64,000 nt of DNA, from NCBI GenBank assembly GCA_902774185.1, contig CACYHE010000011.1, forward strand, positions 17,469-81,468, read 5' to 3'. Below, in pieces: positions 54,829-63,435 of the stretch (position 1 is its first letter; each line of letters opens with the position of its first letter). Source of the DNA: an uncultured Bacteroidales bacterium. GTDB lineage: Bacteria; Bacteroidota; Bacteroidia; Bacteroidales; Paludibacteraceae. Made by a program: the position numbers and the translations under genes. The notes beneath the pieces were generated by a model. The model was not told the origin of the DNA and made no database searches. It worked only from the letters and a program-made list of their open reading frames with translations.

Positions 54829-57215
54829 TGCTCATTCTTTTCTTCCTTTCAATTTTCAATTTTCAATTTTCAATTCTCCACGCAGTGGAGACCATCATCG
54901 TCGGCGAGGTGGTCAATGAGATGACGGGCGAAGCGATCCCGAATGTCAATATCCATTTTCGGGGAACGAAGATAGGCACAACGTCCGATGAGAACGGTTC
55001 GTACGCTTTACGGGTTGATATGACCGGCAAAGCCCAACTGGTTTTCTCCGCCGTCGGGTACTTCACCCAACGCTATGAGATCGAACCCGGTACGATGGCG
55101 GGACTGCAAGTGACGATGCGGGAGAAAGTAGCTACCCTCAGCGAGATCGTTGTGGCGCCTAACGAGAACCCGGCATTGGAATTACTACGACAGGTGCGGG
55201 AACACCGTTCCGAGAATGACCGAACGTTGCATCCGGACTTGGCTTTTACTACGCAACGCGAACAAAACCTATACGTCTCGCATATTCAGAAACGTCACCT
55301 GCGGCGTGCATTATGGTCCTCTCTGCAGGCCGGCATGATTCAGCAGGAAGACTCCACCTATATCTTACCTCTCTATCGGGAGACGCAGTCGTTTTGGATT
55401 AACGGACAGGAGATGACACCTGCCAATGATCAGCAGACCCGTACCCTCATCCTCTCGTCCACCGATTACTCGTCCCTGCTTGGCAATGAAGGCAATCTCA
55501 ATTTCTATGCGACCTCCGTCTCCCTGATGGGGCATGCGTTTTTGTCTCCATTGGCACCCGGAGGTAACCTCTATTATCGCTATTATCTGATAGGAGAGGA
55601 CACCATTCATTTCCGAACGAGGAACCCGTTTTATGCTACATTCAACGGTGAGATGGTGATTGATACCGCTACCTATGCGTTACGGTCTATTCATGCCTAT
55701 GTACCCGCCGAGGTAGCCGTCAACTACGTCAACACGCTGCATGTATCGCAAACGCTTGCGCCCGATGGCACTATCGCAGATGAACACTTGTCCGCCATAT
55801 TGGATATCGCCATCAAGTCCGAACAAGCCGGTACGGTCTTCCCGACCTTGCTGCTCACGACAAGTCTGAGAAATACGAATCTGTCAGGCACAGAAAGTGC
55901 CGGTCTGTCAGTGCAACGGTCTGTCAGCGACAGCGGTCTGTCAGGCGAAAATCGCGAAGCGTTAATCGTGCCCTTGGGCAAAGAAGCCGGTCTCTCGCAA
56001 GCAGACTCCGCCTTTGCGGCCCTTGACAGTCTGCCGATCATCCGCACCGCCAAATGGTTCGCCACCATCGCTACTACCGGCTATATACCTACCGGTACAC
56101 CGGTTGATATAGGACATATCGAAGAGATCTTGCAAGTCAATAAGCACGAAGGCGTGCATGTCGGTTTACCCTTCCGCACGAACGAGCAGTTCTCCAAAGT
56201 AGTGTCACTGGAAGCTTCTGTCGGGTATGGATTCAAAGACCGCTCTGCCAAAGGAATGGGACGTGTGTCCGTCAACCTGCCTACGCCTCGTCGGCATATT
56301 ATGCAATTCGAGTACAACGACCGGTATGTATGGTCCGAAGTGGATGACTTCGACCGCCTGCTACGGGAGAACTCGATGGGTTGGGGTAACTTCGATTTCA
56401 CGGCTTATGCCTTTGAGGCACTCTATCGGGATACGCTCTGCGTCAGCACCGCCATGCGGCAACGACAACTGCAGTACCATTGGTTTGCCGATTGGACCAA
56501 GCACCTCGAGACCCATGCTTATATACGGGCTACCTGGCAAGGGGGATACAGTCTGCAGTCGTTCTCCGGCATTGCCCGACTCAGTTGGGGAGAACGCAAA
56601 TACGACGGTTATTTTATGCGTCGGTACGCCTACTCGCATAAATACCCCGTCCTCTACGCCGGTCTGGAATTCGGACATTGGCAAATGACCAATCACCCAT
56701 CACAAATCATAAATGCGCAGAGTGCGCTCTACGCGCACTTGCGTCTGATGCTCACCCAACATGCCAACCTGGGCATGGGCGGTACGCTGACCTATGCCTT
56801 GCAGGCAGGAGTTATCTTCGGACAGGTTCCTTCCTTCCTACTCTGGCAGGCAGACGGGAACCAAGGTTATGCGTACGATCCGTACCGCTTCACACTGCTG
56901 CACGGCAATCAACTGTTAGCCGACAAATATGTTGCGCTACATGCCGAATGGAACGGACAAGGAATCCTCTTCAACCTCATTCCCGGCATCCGTTGGTTAC
57001 ACCTGCGCGAACTGGTCGAAGCCAAACTCGCCTATGGCTATTTGTCAAACAACTTCAAACCACTTCAAACTACATCAAACCACCAATTCTACTCCGAAAT
57101 CGGAATAGGAATTGGTAACATCCTCCGTGTAGCGGATCTGTATTCGGTTTGGGGCTATACAAAAGAAACGCAGTGGCAATGGGCCATGCGTTTCCGTATT
57201 CATTTAGGATTATAA
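54828..57215 (+). CDS. DUF5686 outer-membrane protein with CarboxypepD_reg-like domain
   Basis: A 795-residue surface protein: signal peptide LILFFLSIFNFQFSILHA, then a carboxypeptidase-regulatory-like beta domain (VNEMTGEAIPNVNIHFRGTK; GTTSDENGSYALRV; VFSAVGYFTQ) and the DUF5686 region (ENPALELLRQVREHRSENDR) that ends as a beta-barrel (WAMRFRIHLGL). The signal-peptide core is encoded by a caattttcaatttt microrepeat (54838-54878). Other in-frame repeats lie at 55874-55942 (GLSVQRSVSDSGLSG) and 57045-57086. I start it at ATG 54828; a GTG at 54774 is possible. Function unknown. Confidence 0.8.
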   Translation: MLILFFLSIFNFQFSILHAVETIIVGEVVNEMTGEAIPNVNIHFRGTKIGTTSDENGSYALRVDMTGKAQLVFSAVGYFTQRYEIEPGTMAGLQVTMREKVATLSEIVVAPNENPALELLRQVREHRSENDRTLHPDLAFTTQREQNLYVSHIQKRHLRRALWSSLQAGMIQQEDSTYILPLYRETQSFWINGQEMTPANDQQTRTLILSSTDYSSLLGNEGNLNFYATSVSLMGHAFLSPLAPGGNLYYRYYLIGEDTIHFRTRNPFYATFNGEMVIDTATYALRSIHAYVPAEVAVNYVNTLHVSQTLAPDGTIADEHLSAILDIAIKSEQAGTVFPTLLLTTSLRNTNLSGTESAGLSVQRSVSDSGLSGENREALIVPLGKEAGLSQADSAFAALDSLPIIRTAKWFATIATTGYIPTGTPVDIGHIEEILQVNKHEGVHVGLPFRTNEQFSKVVSLEASVGYGFKDRSAKGMGRVSVNLPTPRRHIMQFEYNDRYVWSEVDDFDRLLRENSMGWGNFDFTAYAFEALYRDTLCVSTAMRQRQLQYHWFADWTKHLETHAYIRATWQGGYSLQSFSGIARLSWGERKYDGYFMRRYAYSHKYPVLYAGLEFGHWQMTNHPSQIINAQSALYAHLRLMLTQHANLGMGGTLTYALQAGVIFGQVPSFLLWQADGNQGYAYDPYRFTLLHGNQLLADKYVALHAEWNGQGILFNLIPGIRWLHLRELVEAKLAYGYLSNNFKPLQTTSNHQFYSEIGIGIGNILRVADLYSVWGYTKETQWQWAMRFRIHLGL
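54838..54878. repeat. Microrepeat (tcaatttt, period 8) encoding a signal peptide core
   Basis: ttcaattttcaattttcaat-type repeat read as FNFQFSI in the DUF5686 protein's signal peptide. Confidence 0.85.
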
Positions 57216-57224
57216 GTCTGTACG

Positions 57225-57794
57225 CTATCCGCAATGCGGTCCGTGCTCAGCAAAATACTTCCACAGCGGTGCAGCATGCAGGGCTTGAATGATCTCCCCG
57301 TCACGTAACATCTCCAATACCTGTTCGGGTTCCATAATATCGACCCGGATATCTTCGGTCGGTTCCTGATGTTGCTCACGCCGTTTCTCCACACCGGTTG
57401 CAAGAAAAGTATAAGTCAGGTTATTATGGTTCGTCGGGTTAGGCGAAAGTGTCATGAACAAACGCCATTCTCCTCCTTCGTATCCCGTCTCTTCACTCAA
57501 CTCCCTTTGTGCCGCCTGTAGCGGTGTCTCTCCCGGATCCACCACACCGGCTACCAACTCATAATGGGTCTCACCCAAGGCATGGCGGTACTGGTCTTCC
57601 ATCACCATCTTACCGTCTTTGGTGATAGCGATGACGTTGATCCAATCGGGGAACTCCAACACGAACCAGGTAGGGATCTGCTTACCGCTCGGCAGTTCTA
57701 CACACTCTTGCCGAACCGACAACCAGGGTCCCAGACGCAGGATATTCTCACTGGTAACGACGCGCCAAGGTCTATTGGTTAACTTCGGGTACAT
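57225..57794 (-). CDS. Nudix hydrolase (ADP-ribose pyrophosphatase-like)
   Basis: 189 residues; the Nudix box starts at G83 (VVDPGE) and ends with RELSEETGY near 97-105, with the catalytic glutamates present. LTLSP-like FMTLSPNPTNHNNLTY follows. The longer N-terminal beta domain (RLGPWLSVRQECVELPSGK) fits the ADP-ribose/GDP-mannose pyrophosphatase group; substrate not fixed. ATG 57794 overlaps the HMA gene by 23 bp. Confidence 0.9.
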   Translation of the reverse strand: MYPKLTNRPWRVVTSENILRLGPWLSVRQECVELPSGKQIPTWFVLEFPDWINVIAITKDGKMVMEDQYRHALGETHYELVAGVVDPGETPLQAAQRELSEETGYEGGEWRLFMTLSPNPTNHNNLTYTFLATGVEKRREQHQEPTEDIRVDIMEPEQVLEMLRDGEIIQALHAAPLWKYFAEHGPHCG

Positions 57795-58098
57795 CTTTCT
57801 GCGCCTCTTTGTTTTCCTTCTTCAACTCCTTAGCCGGCTTTCCGATACGCTCAAAAGCTTTGAGCAATGTATCCAAGTCCGTCTTATCGGCATTGTACGT
57901 CACCGTCACCGTTTTGGTCTTGAGGTCACAGACAATATCCTTCACTCCTTTCTCGAAGGCGATATTCTTCATAACCTTGTCACAGCAACCCTGGCAATGT
58001 AAGTCACATTGCAGCACAACGGTCTGTTTGTCCGCTTTGGCTGCAGACATACCGAGGAAGGGTAACAAGGCCATCAAAAAGACTATAATACGTTTCAT
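57772..58098 (-). CDS. Secreted heavy-metal-associated (HMA) domain protein
   Basis: 108 residues; signal peptide FLMALLPFLGMSAAKA, then VVLQCDLHCQGCCDKVMKNI with a CxxCC metal site and VTVTYNADKTDLDTLLKAF, the ferredoxin-like fold of copper-type metallochaperones. It is exported, so it may bind Cu(I) or Zn(II) in the periplasm. The tail is charged. It touches the porin stop by one base and overlaps the Nudix gene. Confidence 0.85.
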   Translation of the reverse strand: MKRIIVFLMALLPFLGMSAAKADKQTVVLQCDLHCQGCCDKVMKNIAFEKGVKDIVCDLKTKTVTVTYNADKTDLDTLLKAFERIGKPAKELKKENKEAQKDVPEVNQ

Positions 58099-59543
58099 CA
58101 GAAGTTATATTTGGTCATTATCTGTACACGGTGGTTCGTCACCCAATGCAGGCCGTTATCGCTCAGACCGTTGGCGGGATTGATCTTGCCATCACCGTAG
58201 TTCACGGACGTGATATCATACTCCAGACCTAACTGGAATTTACCCACCGTATAGAGCAACGTAGGCGTCAAGCGCCACATGCGATTCATATTCTTCACAC
58301 GCGGATAGTACAAATCGACTTTACCGTCTCCGTCTGCATCAATAATCGGATCTTTGGTTCCGAGATTCTCAACATAACCGGCAAATAGGATACCCTGCAG
58401 TTTCTGCGGGTGTTTGTCTTCCTGTGCCCCCACTTTACCGCCATACACGAGGCTGATCCAAGAAGAGCTCGTGCGTGTCGGAGTGTAAGCATAGGAACCA
58501 TCGGGATTAATAGCTTTGACGCCATAACCGCCGTTCATATTCATATGCTCACCTGCCTCGGCGAAGATGGTCTTCGCTTTGATGGAGAAGTCTCCTTTCT
58601 TATACTGCACATACAGGAAGGGCGATGCCGTCGTGATACGATCTTTGACCGTTATCTGCAGCGGTTTGCCGTCGGTACCGAGGATGGTGTTTCCGTTGGC
58701 ATCCAGTGCCTCGCCCAAATGACGGGGCCGGATACTCAGTACATCTGCACCTGCACGAACGATCCATCCTTTGTCATGGAAACTCAACCCTAAGTATGCC
58801 TCCGGCGTCTTGGCGTAGAGCATGTACTCCGCCGATTGACCGTCAGGACCGATCGAGTTGTACTGCATCTGCCAAAGACCGGCTGCCGTCAAGGTGAACC
58901 ACTTACCGAGCCGTGCGTCCATACGCACCTGCGGAGAACGGTTGAACGGTCCGAACGGTGCACCGCTGTTGAGAGCGATCACGTCGCACAGGTCGGCTGC
59001 CATCGGGTGCCAGGTCTGACCGATCGTGAGGTCCACACGTGCAAAATCCTTATCGTTCATACGCAGGCTGTCCCAACCGAGGGTTACATAGGCCTGACGG
59101 AGACGGAACTGCGCCGTACCGGTAACCGCATGGGTCTGCTTGACACCGGTTGACAACGTAGCACTGATACCTGCATAGAAGTCCGCTTCGATCTTACCGC
59201 CAAACTCCGTGTTACGCCATTTATAGTCCGTGATATTGAGACCCACACGCGTCGTCAACGACAAGAAACGGAACGAACTGATGTCATTGAGATCTTCACG
59301 CAACGCCGGATCGGTTGTCTTGTTCCACGCCTCGTCTTTGGGCATGTAGAAATACATATCACCGGTTCCGGCAATACACTCACGACTGTCGTAGGTGAAG
59401 TAGTTACGAATAAATCCGTAGGGTTTGAAATGCTGCTTCAGATGCGATTTAGCCGCTTCTTTTTTGTCTTGTTTGTTCACCTCCTGCGCCATTACCGGAA
59501 CAAGAATCATCGAACAAAGTGCTATAATAAAAAATCGTTTCAT
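58098..59543 (-). CDS. DcaP-type trimeric outer-membrane porin
   Basis: 481 residues with signal peptide FIIALCSMILVPVMAQ, a helical start (KEAAKSHLKQHFKPYGFIRN), then a beta-barrel with FTYDSRE, FSLTTRVGL-like LSLTTRVGLNIT, GGKIEADFYAG, RLRQAYVTLGWD and IGQTWHP, which match the DcaP family. These porins take up anionic solutes in other bacteria. It lies directly before HMA and just after the SLC13 anion transporter gene, so outer- and inner-membrane uptake of the same anion is plausible. Confidence 0.8.
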   Translation of the reverse strand: MKRFFIIALCSMILVPVMAQEVNKQDKKEAAKSHLKQHFKPYGFIRNYFTYDSRECIAGTGDMYFYMPKDEAWNKTTDPALREDLNDISSFRFLSLTTRVGLNITDYKWRNTEFGGKIEADFYAGISATLSTGVKQTHAVTGTAQFRLRQAYVTLGWDSLRMNDKDFARVDLTIGQTWHPMAADLCDVIALNSGAPFGPFNRSPQVRMDARLGKWFTLTAAGLWQMQYNSIGPDGQSAEYMLYAKTPEAYLGLSFHDKGWIVRAGADVLSIRPRHLGEALDANGNTILGTDGKPLQITVKDRITTASPFLYVQYKKGDFSIKAKTIFAEAGEHMNMNGGYGVKAINPDGSYAYTPTRTSSSWISLVYGGKVGAQEDKHPQKLQGILFAGYVENLGTKDPIIDADGDGKVDLYYPRVKNMNRMWRLTPTLLYTVGKFQLGLEYDITSVNYGDGKINPANGLSDNGLHWVTNHRVQIMTKYNF

Positions 59544-59550
59544 AATCAAT

Positions 59551-59609
59551 CTGTGTTCTGAGTTTTATGAAATTCAGTCTGTGCTCTGTGTTCTATGTTC
59601 TGTGTTCTG
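59551..59609. repeat. Microrepeat (tctgtgttc) between porin and transporter genes
   Basis: Repeated ctgtgttctgagtttt / ctgtgctctgtgttctatg words in the 66-base gap. Confidence 0.7.
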
Positions 59610-61046
59610 TTAGAACGGGAATAAGAGTAACATACCATAGGACAAGGCGATACCGGTCAGACCGACGATCAGACCCACCTTCATCATCTCGTTCGTCTTG
59701 ATCAAACCAGTCGAACAAGCAATCGCATTCGGCGGCGTAGAGATCGGGAAGAGCATTGCGAACGAAGTGGAAGCTGCTACACAAACCAGCAAGGTCGTGA
59801 TACCGCCGAAGGAAGCCAGACTGTCTTTCATAGCTACCGCTACGGTTGCCAAGATCGGCACCAAGAGGTTGGCTGCGGACGAGTTGGCAATGAAGTTAGA
59901 CAACAGCCAACCTATCAAACCGGCTGCAATAAGCACACCTATCGGAGACCATGTATCGAACGGAATCGCTTCTACCAGCGTAGCTGCCAGACCCGTCTTG
60001 TTCAAAGCCGTACCTAACGCAAAACCACCGGCTACCATCCAGAGTACATGCCAGTCGATCTTCGCAAAATCTTCGCGTTTAAACACGCCTAAGACAGCAA
60101 AGATAGCGAATGGTATCAAGGCTACCACATTGGAGTTTAACTTGGTTAACTCTCCCGTCATCCAGAGGAGGATCGTACCGAGGAAGGTGATTGTTACTAC
60201 CCAGAAATGCCAGTCTTTCTCTACCTCTCCGCTGATGACAATCTCAATCTTCTGCGCTTTGAACGGATAGAGCACCTGTAGCAGGATCCATGCAAAAACA
60301 ATCATGATGACCACGATCGGTACAAAACGAACCATCCACGCACCGAAACCCAATTCGATACCGTTCTGTACCACCTCACCGGCAGCATTCAGGATCGGTT
60401 CCTTCAACTGACCGATCGCGATTGCATTCGGAGGCGTACCGATAGGTGTACCCAGACCACCGATATTGGCAGCAATAGGGATAGCCATTGCCAAGCTCAT
60501 ACGACCACCGCCGTCGGACGGTAAGGTCTTGATGACCGGCGCCAAGAACGCCAACATCATCGCTGCAGTCGCCGTGTTACTCATGAACATCGACATCACA
60601 CTGATCAGAACAAGGAAGCCCAATAGCACAAACTTCGGCTTCGTACCGAAAGGCTTGAGCAGTACACGGGCAAGGTATAGATCCAGACCCACTTTACTTG
60701 CTGCAATAGCTAATACGAATCCACCCAAGAACAACATGATCGTCGGGTCCGCAAAGGCCGCCATCAACTCTTTGAAGTTGACCAACTTACCCATCTCCGG
60801 ATTGGCCAATCCCTTGTTGGAGATAGCCAACAATAGCAGCACGATCGTACTAACCGAAGTAGCCCATGCCGGAATAATCTCAAACATCCACATCAACGCT
60901 GCATAGCAGAAGATCGCTATCGTACGCTGCTGGATGACCGTCAAACCGTCTATGCCGAAGAAACTGATCGGCACAAACCACATGAACAGCACTACCGCTA
61001 TCGTGAGCGGCAATAACACATGCCGTTTAACATTAAATTTTTTCAT
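59610..61046 (-). CDS. SLC13/DASS family anion transporter
   Basis: Sodium-coupled dicarboxylate (or sulfate/phosphate) transporter with about 11-12 hydrophobic segments, 478 residues. SNTATAAMMLAFLAPVI and IAIPIAANIGGLGTPIGTPPN are the first SNT-type site; FIANSSAANLLVPI and AASTSFAMLFPISTPPNAIA the second, as in VcINDY-like proteins. Start ATG 61046; the longer frame runs across the promoter. The leader contains a terminator-like hairpin and a 12-codon ORF. Substrate unknown. Confidence 0.9.
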   Translation of the reverse strand: MKKFNVKRHVLLPLTIAVVLFMWFVPISFFGIDGLTVIQQRTIAIFCYAALMWMFEIIPAWATSVSTIVLLLLAISNKGLANPEMGKLVNFKELMAAFADPTIMLFLGGFVLAIAASKVGLDLYLARVLLKPFGTKPKFVLLGFLVLISVMSMFMSNTATAAMMLAFLAPVIKTLPSDGGGRMSLAMAIPIAANIGGLGTPIGTPPNAIAIGQLKEPILNAAGEVVQNGIELGFGAWMVRFVPIVVIMIVFAWILLQVLYPFKAQKIEIVISGEVEKDWHFWVVTITFLGTILLWMTGELTKLNSNVVALIPFAIFAVLGVFKREDFAKIDWHVLWMVAGGFALGTALNKTGLAATLVEAIPFDTWSPIGVLIAAGLIGWLLSNFIANSSAANLLVPILATVAVAMKDSLASFGGITTLLVCVAASTSFAMLFPISTPPNAIACSTGLIKTNEMMKVGLIVGLTGIALSYGMLLLFPF

Positions 61047-61063
61047 TATCGTATGTATTTTAT

Positions 61064-61120
61064 TCACAAAAAAAGCCGTTCGCGAAACCTGCCAAACGGC
61101 ATTTTTTTCGCAAAACGGCT
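61064..61120 (-). promoter_or_regulatory. Leader attenuator with 12-codon uORF
   Basis: AGCCGTT (61114-61120) pairs with AACGGCT (61074-61080), extended by GCGAAA/TTTCGC, and is followed by seven T on the minus strand, so it is a terminator inside the transporter leader. A uORF at 61064-61102 (MPFGRFRERLFL) begins in its loop and ends just past the T run. The expected transcription start falls within the first arm, so how much of it is transcribed is uncertain. Confidence 0.55.
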
Positions 61121-61121
61121 G

Positions 61122-61129
61122 CAAAATTA
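61122..61129 (-). promoter_or_regulatory. Promoter of the SLC13 transporter
   Basis: TAATTTTG with TTG 23 bases upstream (61152). Confidence 0.88.
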
Positions 61130-61281
61130 CTACTTTTTTTGCACATATGCAAATAAAAATGCGATTTTTTTTGCAAAGTGCAAACTGTAGTGTGAAAATC
61201 GGAATCAATAGGTGGTTACCTGTACATTTTTTATCTCCGGATTTTTACCGTAAGTATTGGATTGATTGTTCTTTGGTGCTT

Positions 61282-62187
61282 TTATTTCTTCAGCTCATCC
61301 GGCAGGACAGGCATGGCGCCGGCTTGTGTGCAGACGTATGCAGCGACCTTCACGGCTTTCTCGTGCGCTTCCCGGATGGACTTACCGAGAAGGGTCTGGG
61401 CGACGAAGGTAGCGGTAAACGAATCACCGGCGCCTACTGCATCTTCCAGTTCCACTTTGGGCGTAGGCAGATAACTCTCTTCGCTTGCCGTGAAGACATA
61501 AGAGCATACATCTCCGCAGGTGAGGATGACCATCTGCAGGTCATACTTGGCGATAAGGGCACGACAGACGCGGCGTGTCTTTTCCGGATCCCTTGCGATA
61601 AGATTGCCTTTCTCTACGGGTTCGTTGAGCAGTTGATTAGCTACCACATCCAGTTCATCATCGTTGATCTTAAGGATATGTGCACGATTGAGGGATTCGA
61701 TAATCACTTCGTTGGTGTACCATGTTTGGCGCAGGTTGATATCGAAGACACGGAGGGCATCTTCGGGTGCTGCATCGAGAAATGCCTGAATGGTATCATG
61801 ACTGGTTTGTGTGCGTTGTGCCAGCGAACCGAAACAGATGGCTTTGGCGTTTCGTGCCAATTCGAGCATCTGATCGGTGAGCGGGATGTTATCCCATGCG
61901 GCACCCAGACATATCTCATAGGACGGTTGTCCGTTTTCTTTGGTAACCAGCACTTCGCCGGTGGGATAATCTACGATAGGCAGGATATGCTTCAAACCTA
62001 CCTTATCGAAGTTCTCCACGATGCCGTGACCGAGTTTATCATCACCGATGGCAGAGATGACATAACTATCCAGACCGAACTGTCCGGCATGATATGCAAA
62101 ATTAGCCGGAGCTCCACCGAGTTTATAAATATCTTCTTGCACAAAGTGATCCCACAGGGCCTCACCAATTCCTACGACGTATTTCAT
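61282..62187 (-). CDS. Fructokinase (PfkB family)
   Basis: 301-residue ribokinase-fold sugar kinase: VVGIGEALWDHF, KLGGAPANFAYHAGQFG, FDINLRQTWY, ILKINDDEL, and the anion-hole motif EDAVGAGDSFTATFV with the catalytic Asp. The genes upstream (GH32 and an MFS sugar permease) point to fructose as substrate, giving fructose 6-phosphate. 33 bases after the permease gene. Confidence 0.9.
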   Translation of the reverse strand: MKYVVGIGEALWDHFVQEDIYKLGGAPANFAYHAGQFGLDSYVISAIGDDKLGHGIVENFDKVGLKHILPIVDYPTGEVLVTKENGQPSYEICLGAAWDNIPLTDQMLELARNAKAICFGSLAQRTQTSHDTIQAFLDAAPEDALRVFDINLRQTWYTNEVIIESLNRAHILKINDDELDVVANQLLNEPVEKGNLIARDPEKTRRVCRALIAKYDLQMVILTCGDVCSYVFTASEESYLPTPKVELEDAVGAGDSFTATFVAQTLLGKSIREAHEKAVKVAAYVCTQAGAMPVLPDELKK

Positions 62188-62220
62188 ATTTCAAATTTAT
62201 GATTTCAAATTTATGATTTA
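62188..62220. repeat. Microrepeat (atttcaaatttatg)
   Basis: atttcaaatttatgatttca-type repeat exactly filling the gap between the permease stop and the fructokinase start. Confidence 0.8.
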
Positions 62221-63381
62221 TTATTTCTTGATTTTTAGCGTGTAGCATGTCAGATAGATTGCACCGACAGCCATGACGATGACGGCTCCTACGGTACCAG
62301 CTGCTTGGGATGCAAAACCCATGATGAACGGGAAGACCGTTCCGCCGAACAGACCCATGATCATCAGACCGGACACTTCGTTCTGTTTCTCAGGTTCTGC
62401 TTTGAGTGCCTCGGAGAAGATGATGGAGAAGATATTGGAGTTACCAAAACCCACGAGAGCAATACCGGTATAGAGCATAGCCTGACTCTGACCGATACCC
62501 ATGAGGATCATCGCTGCCACGATCATCAGTGCGCTGATGGCGAAGAAAATCTTCGATGACACAAAACGCAGGATGAAACTACCGCTGAAGCAACCGATGG
62601 TACGGAAGATGAAATAGAGCGATGTAGCAAATCCGGCAGCCTCCAGTGTCCAACCCAAACGCTCCATGAGTAACTTGGGAGCGGTGGTGTTCGTTCCTAC
62701 ATCGATTCCCACGTGGCACATGATACCAAGGAAGCAGAGAAGGACGAAAGGATGGCCTAAGAGTTTGAAGCACTCCACGAAACTGGATTTCTTTCCATTC
62801 AGCGGTTGCTCTTTGATCTTGGTCAGATACAGACAAATTGTAGCGATCACACCGATGACACCGTAGATGACAAAGATGATACGCCAGCCCAAACCGAGCG
62901 TCGGGATAGCGGCTACCGCTCCCCACGTCATGATGATCGGTGCCATGAACGAGGCGATCGCTTTAACAAACTGACCAAAGGTCAGGGTGGCGGCGAGTTT
63001 GTCGCCATTGATGAGATTCGTTACCAACGGGTTGAGACTAGTCTGCATGATGGCGTTACCGATACCGAGCAGCGAGAAAGCCGCCAGCATGAGGTAATAA
63101 CTATTTCCGAAGATCGGCAAAACGAGTGACAAAAGCGTGACGCCCAACGAGACGAGGACGGTGTTCTTACGACCGATACGGTTCATCAATGCCGAGGTGG
63201 GTACGGAGAAAATCAAGAACCAGAAGAAGACCAAACTCGGGATGAAATAGGTCTGTGCCTCGGTCAGTTGAAGGTCTTTTTGTACATGATTGGATGCTGC
63301 ACCTACGAGGTCCACAAAACCCATTGTGAAGAAGGCGAGCATGACAGGCAAGAATGCCAAAAAGGATGTTTTCTTTTCCAT
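62221..63381 (-). CDS. MFS sugar permease (FucP/GlcP-like)
   Basis: 386 residues, 12 hydrophobic segments. MLAFFTMGFVDLVGAASNHV is the N-terminal segment of the fucose:H+ symporter group; NRIGRKNTVLVSLGV is the loop 2-3 MFS motif; GIGNAIMQTSLNPLV follows. In a locus with GH32 and fructokinase it probably imports fructose or sucrose. Starts after a tacgattt microrepeat. Confidence 0.87.
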   Translation of the reverse strand: MEKKTSFLAFLPVMLAFFTMGFVDLVGAASNHVQKDLQLTEAQTYFIPSLVFFWFLIFSVPTSALMNRIGRKNTVLVSLGVTLLSLVLPIFGNSYYLMLAAFSLLGIGNAIMQTSLNPLVTNLINGDKLAATLTFGQFVKAIASFMAPIIMTWGAVAAIPTLGLGWRIIFVIYGVIGVIATICLYLTKIKEQPLNGKKSSFVECFKLLGHPFVLLCFLGIMCHVGIDVGTNTTAPKLLMERLGWTLEAAGFATSLYFIFRTIGCFSGSFILRFVSSKIFFAISALMIVAAMILMGIGQSQAMLYTGIALVGFGNSNIFSIIFSEALKAEPEKQNEVSGLMIMGLFGGTVFPFIMGFASQAAGTVGAVIVMAVGAIYLTCYTLKIKK

Positions 63382-63389
63382 AAAAACTA

Positions 63390-63435
63390 TTAACGATTTA
63401 ACGATTTACGATTAGACGATTGATTGGACGATTTA
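63390..63435. repeat. Microrepeat (acgattt) between GH32 and permease genes
   Basis: taacgatttaacgatttacg / tagacgattgattggacgat words, same family as 6478-6533. Confidence 0.75.

Noticed and set aside
60934-62202. 422-aa plus-strand frame
   Set aside because: Antisense to fructokinase and to the SLC13 leader, with compositional bias from the real genes.
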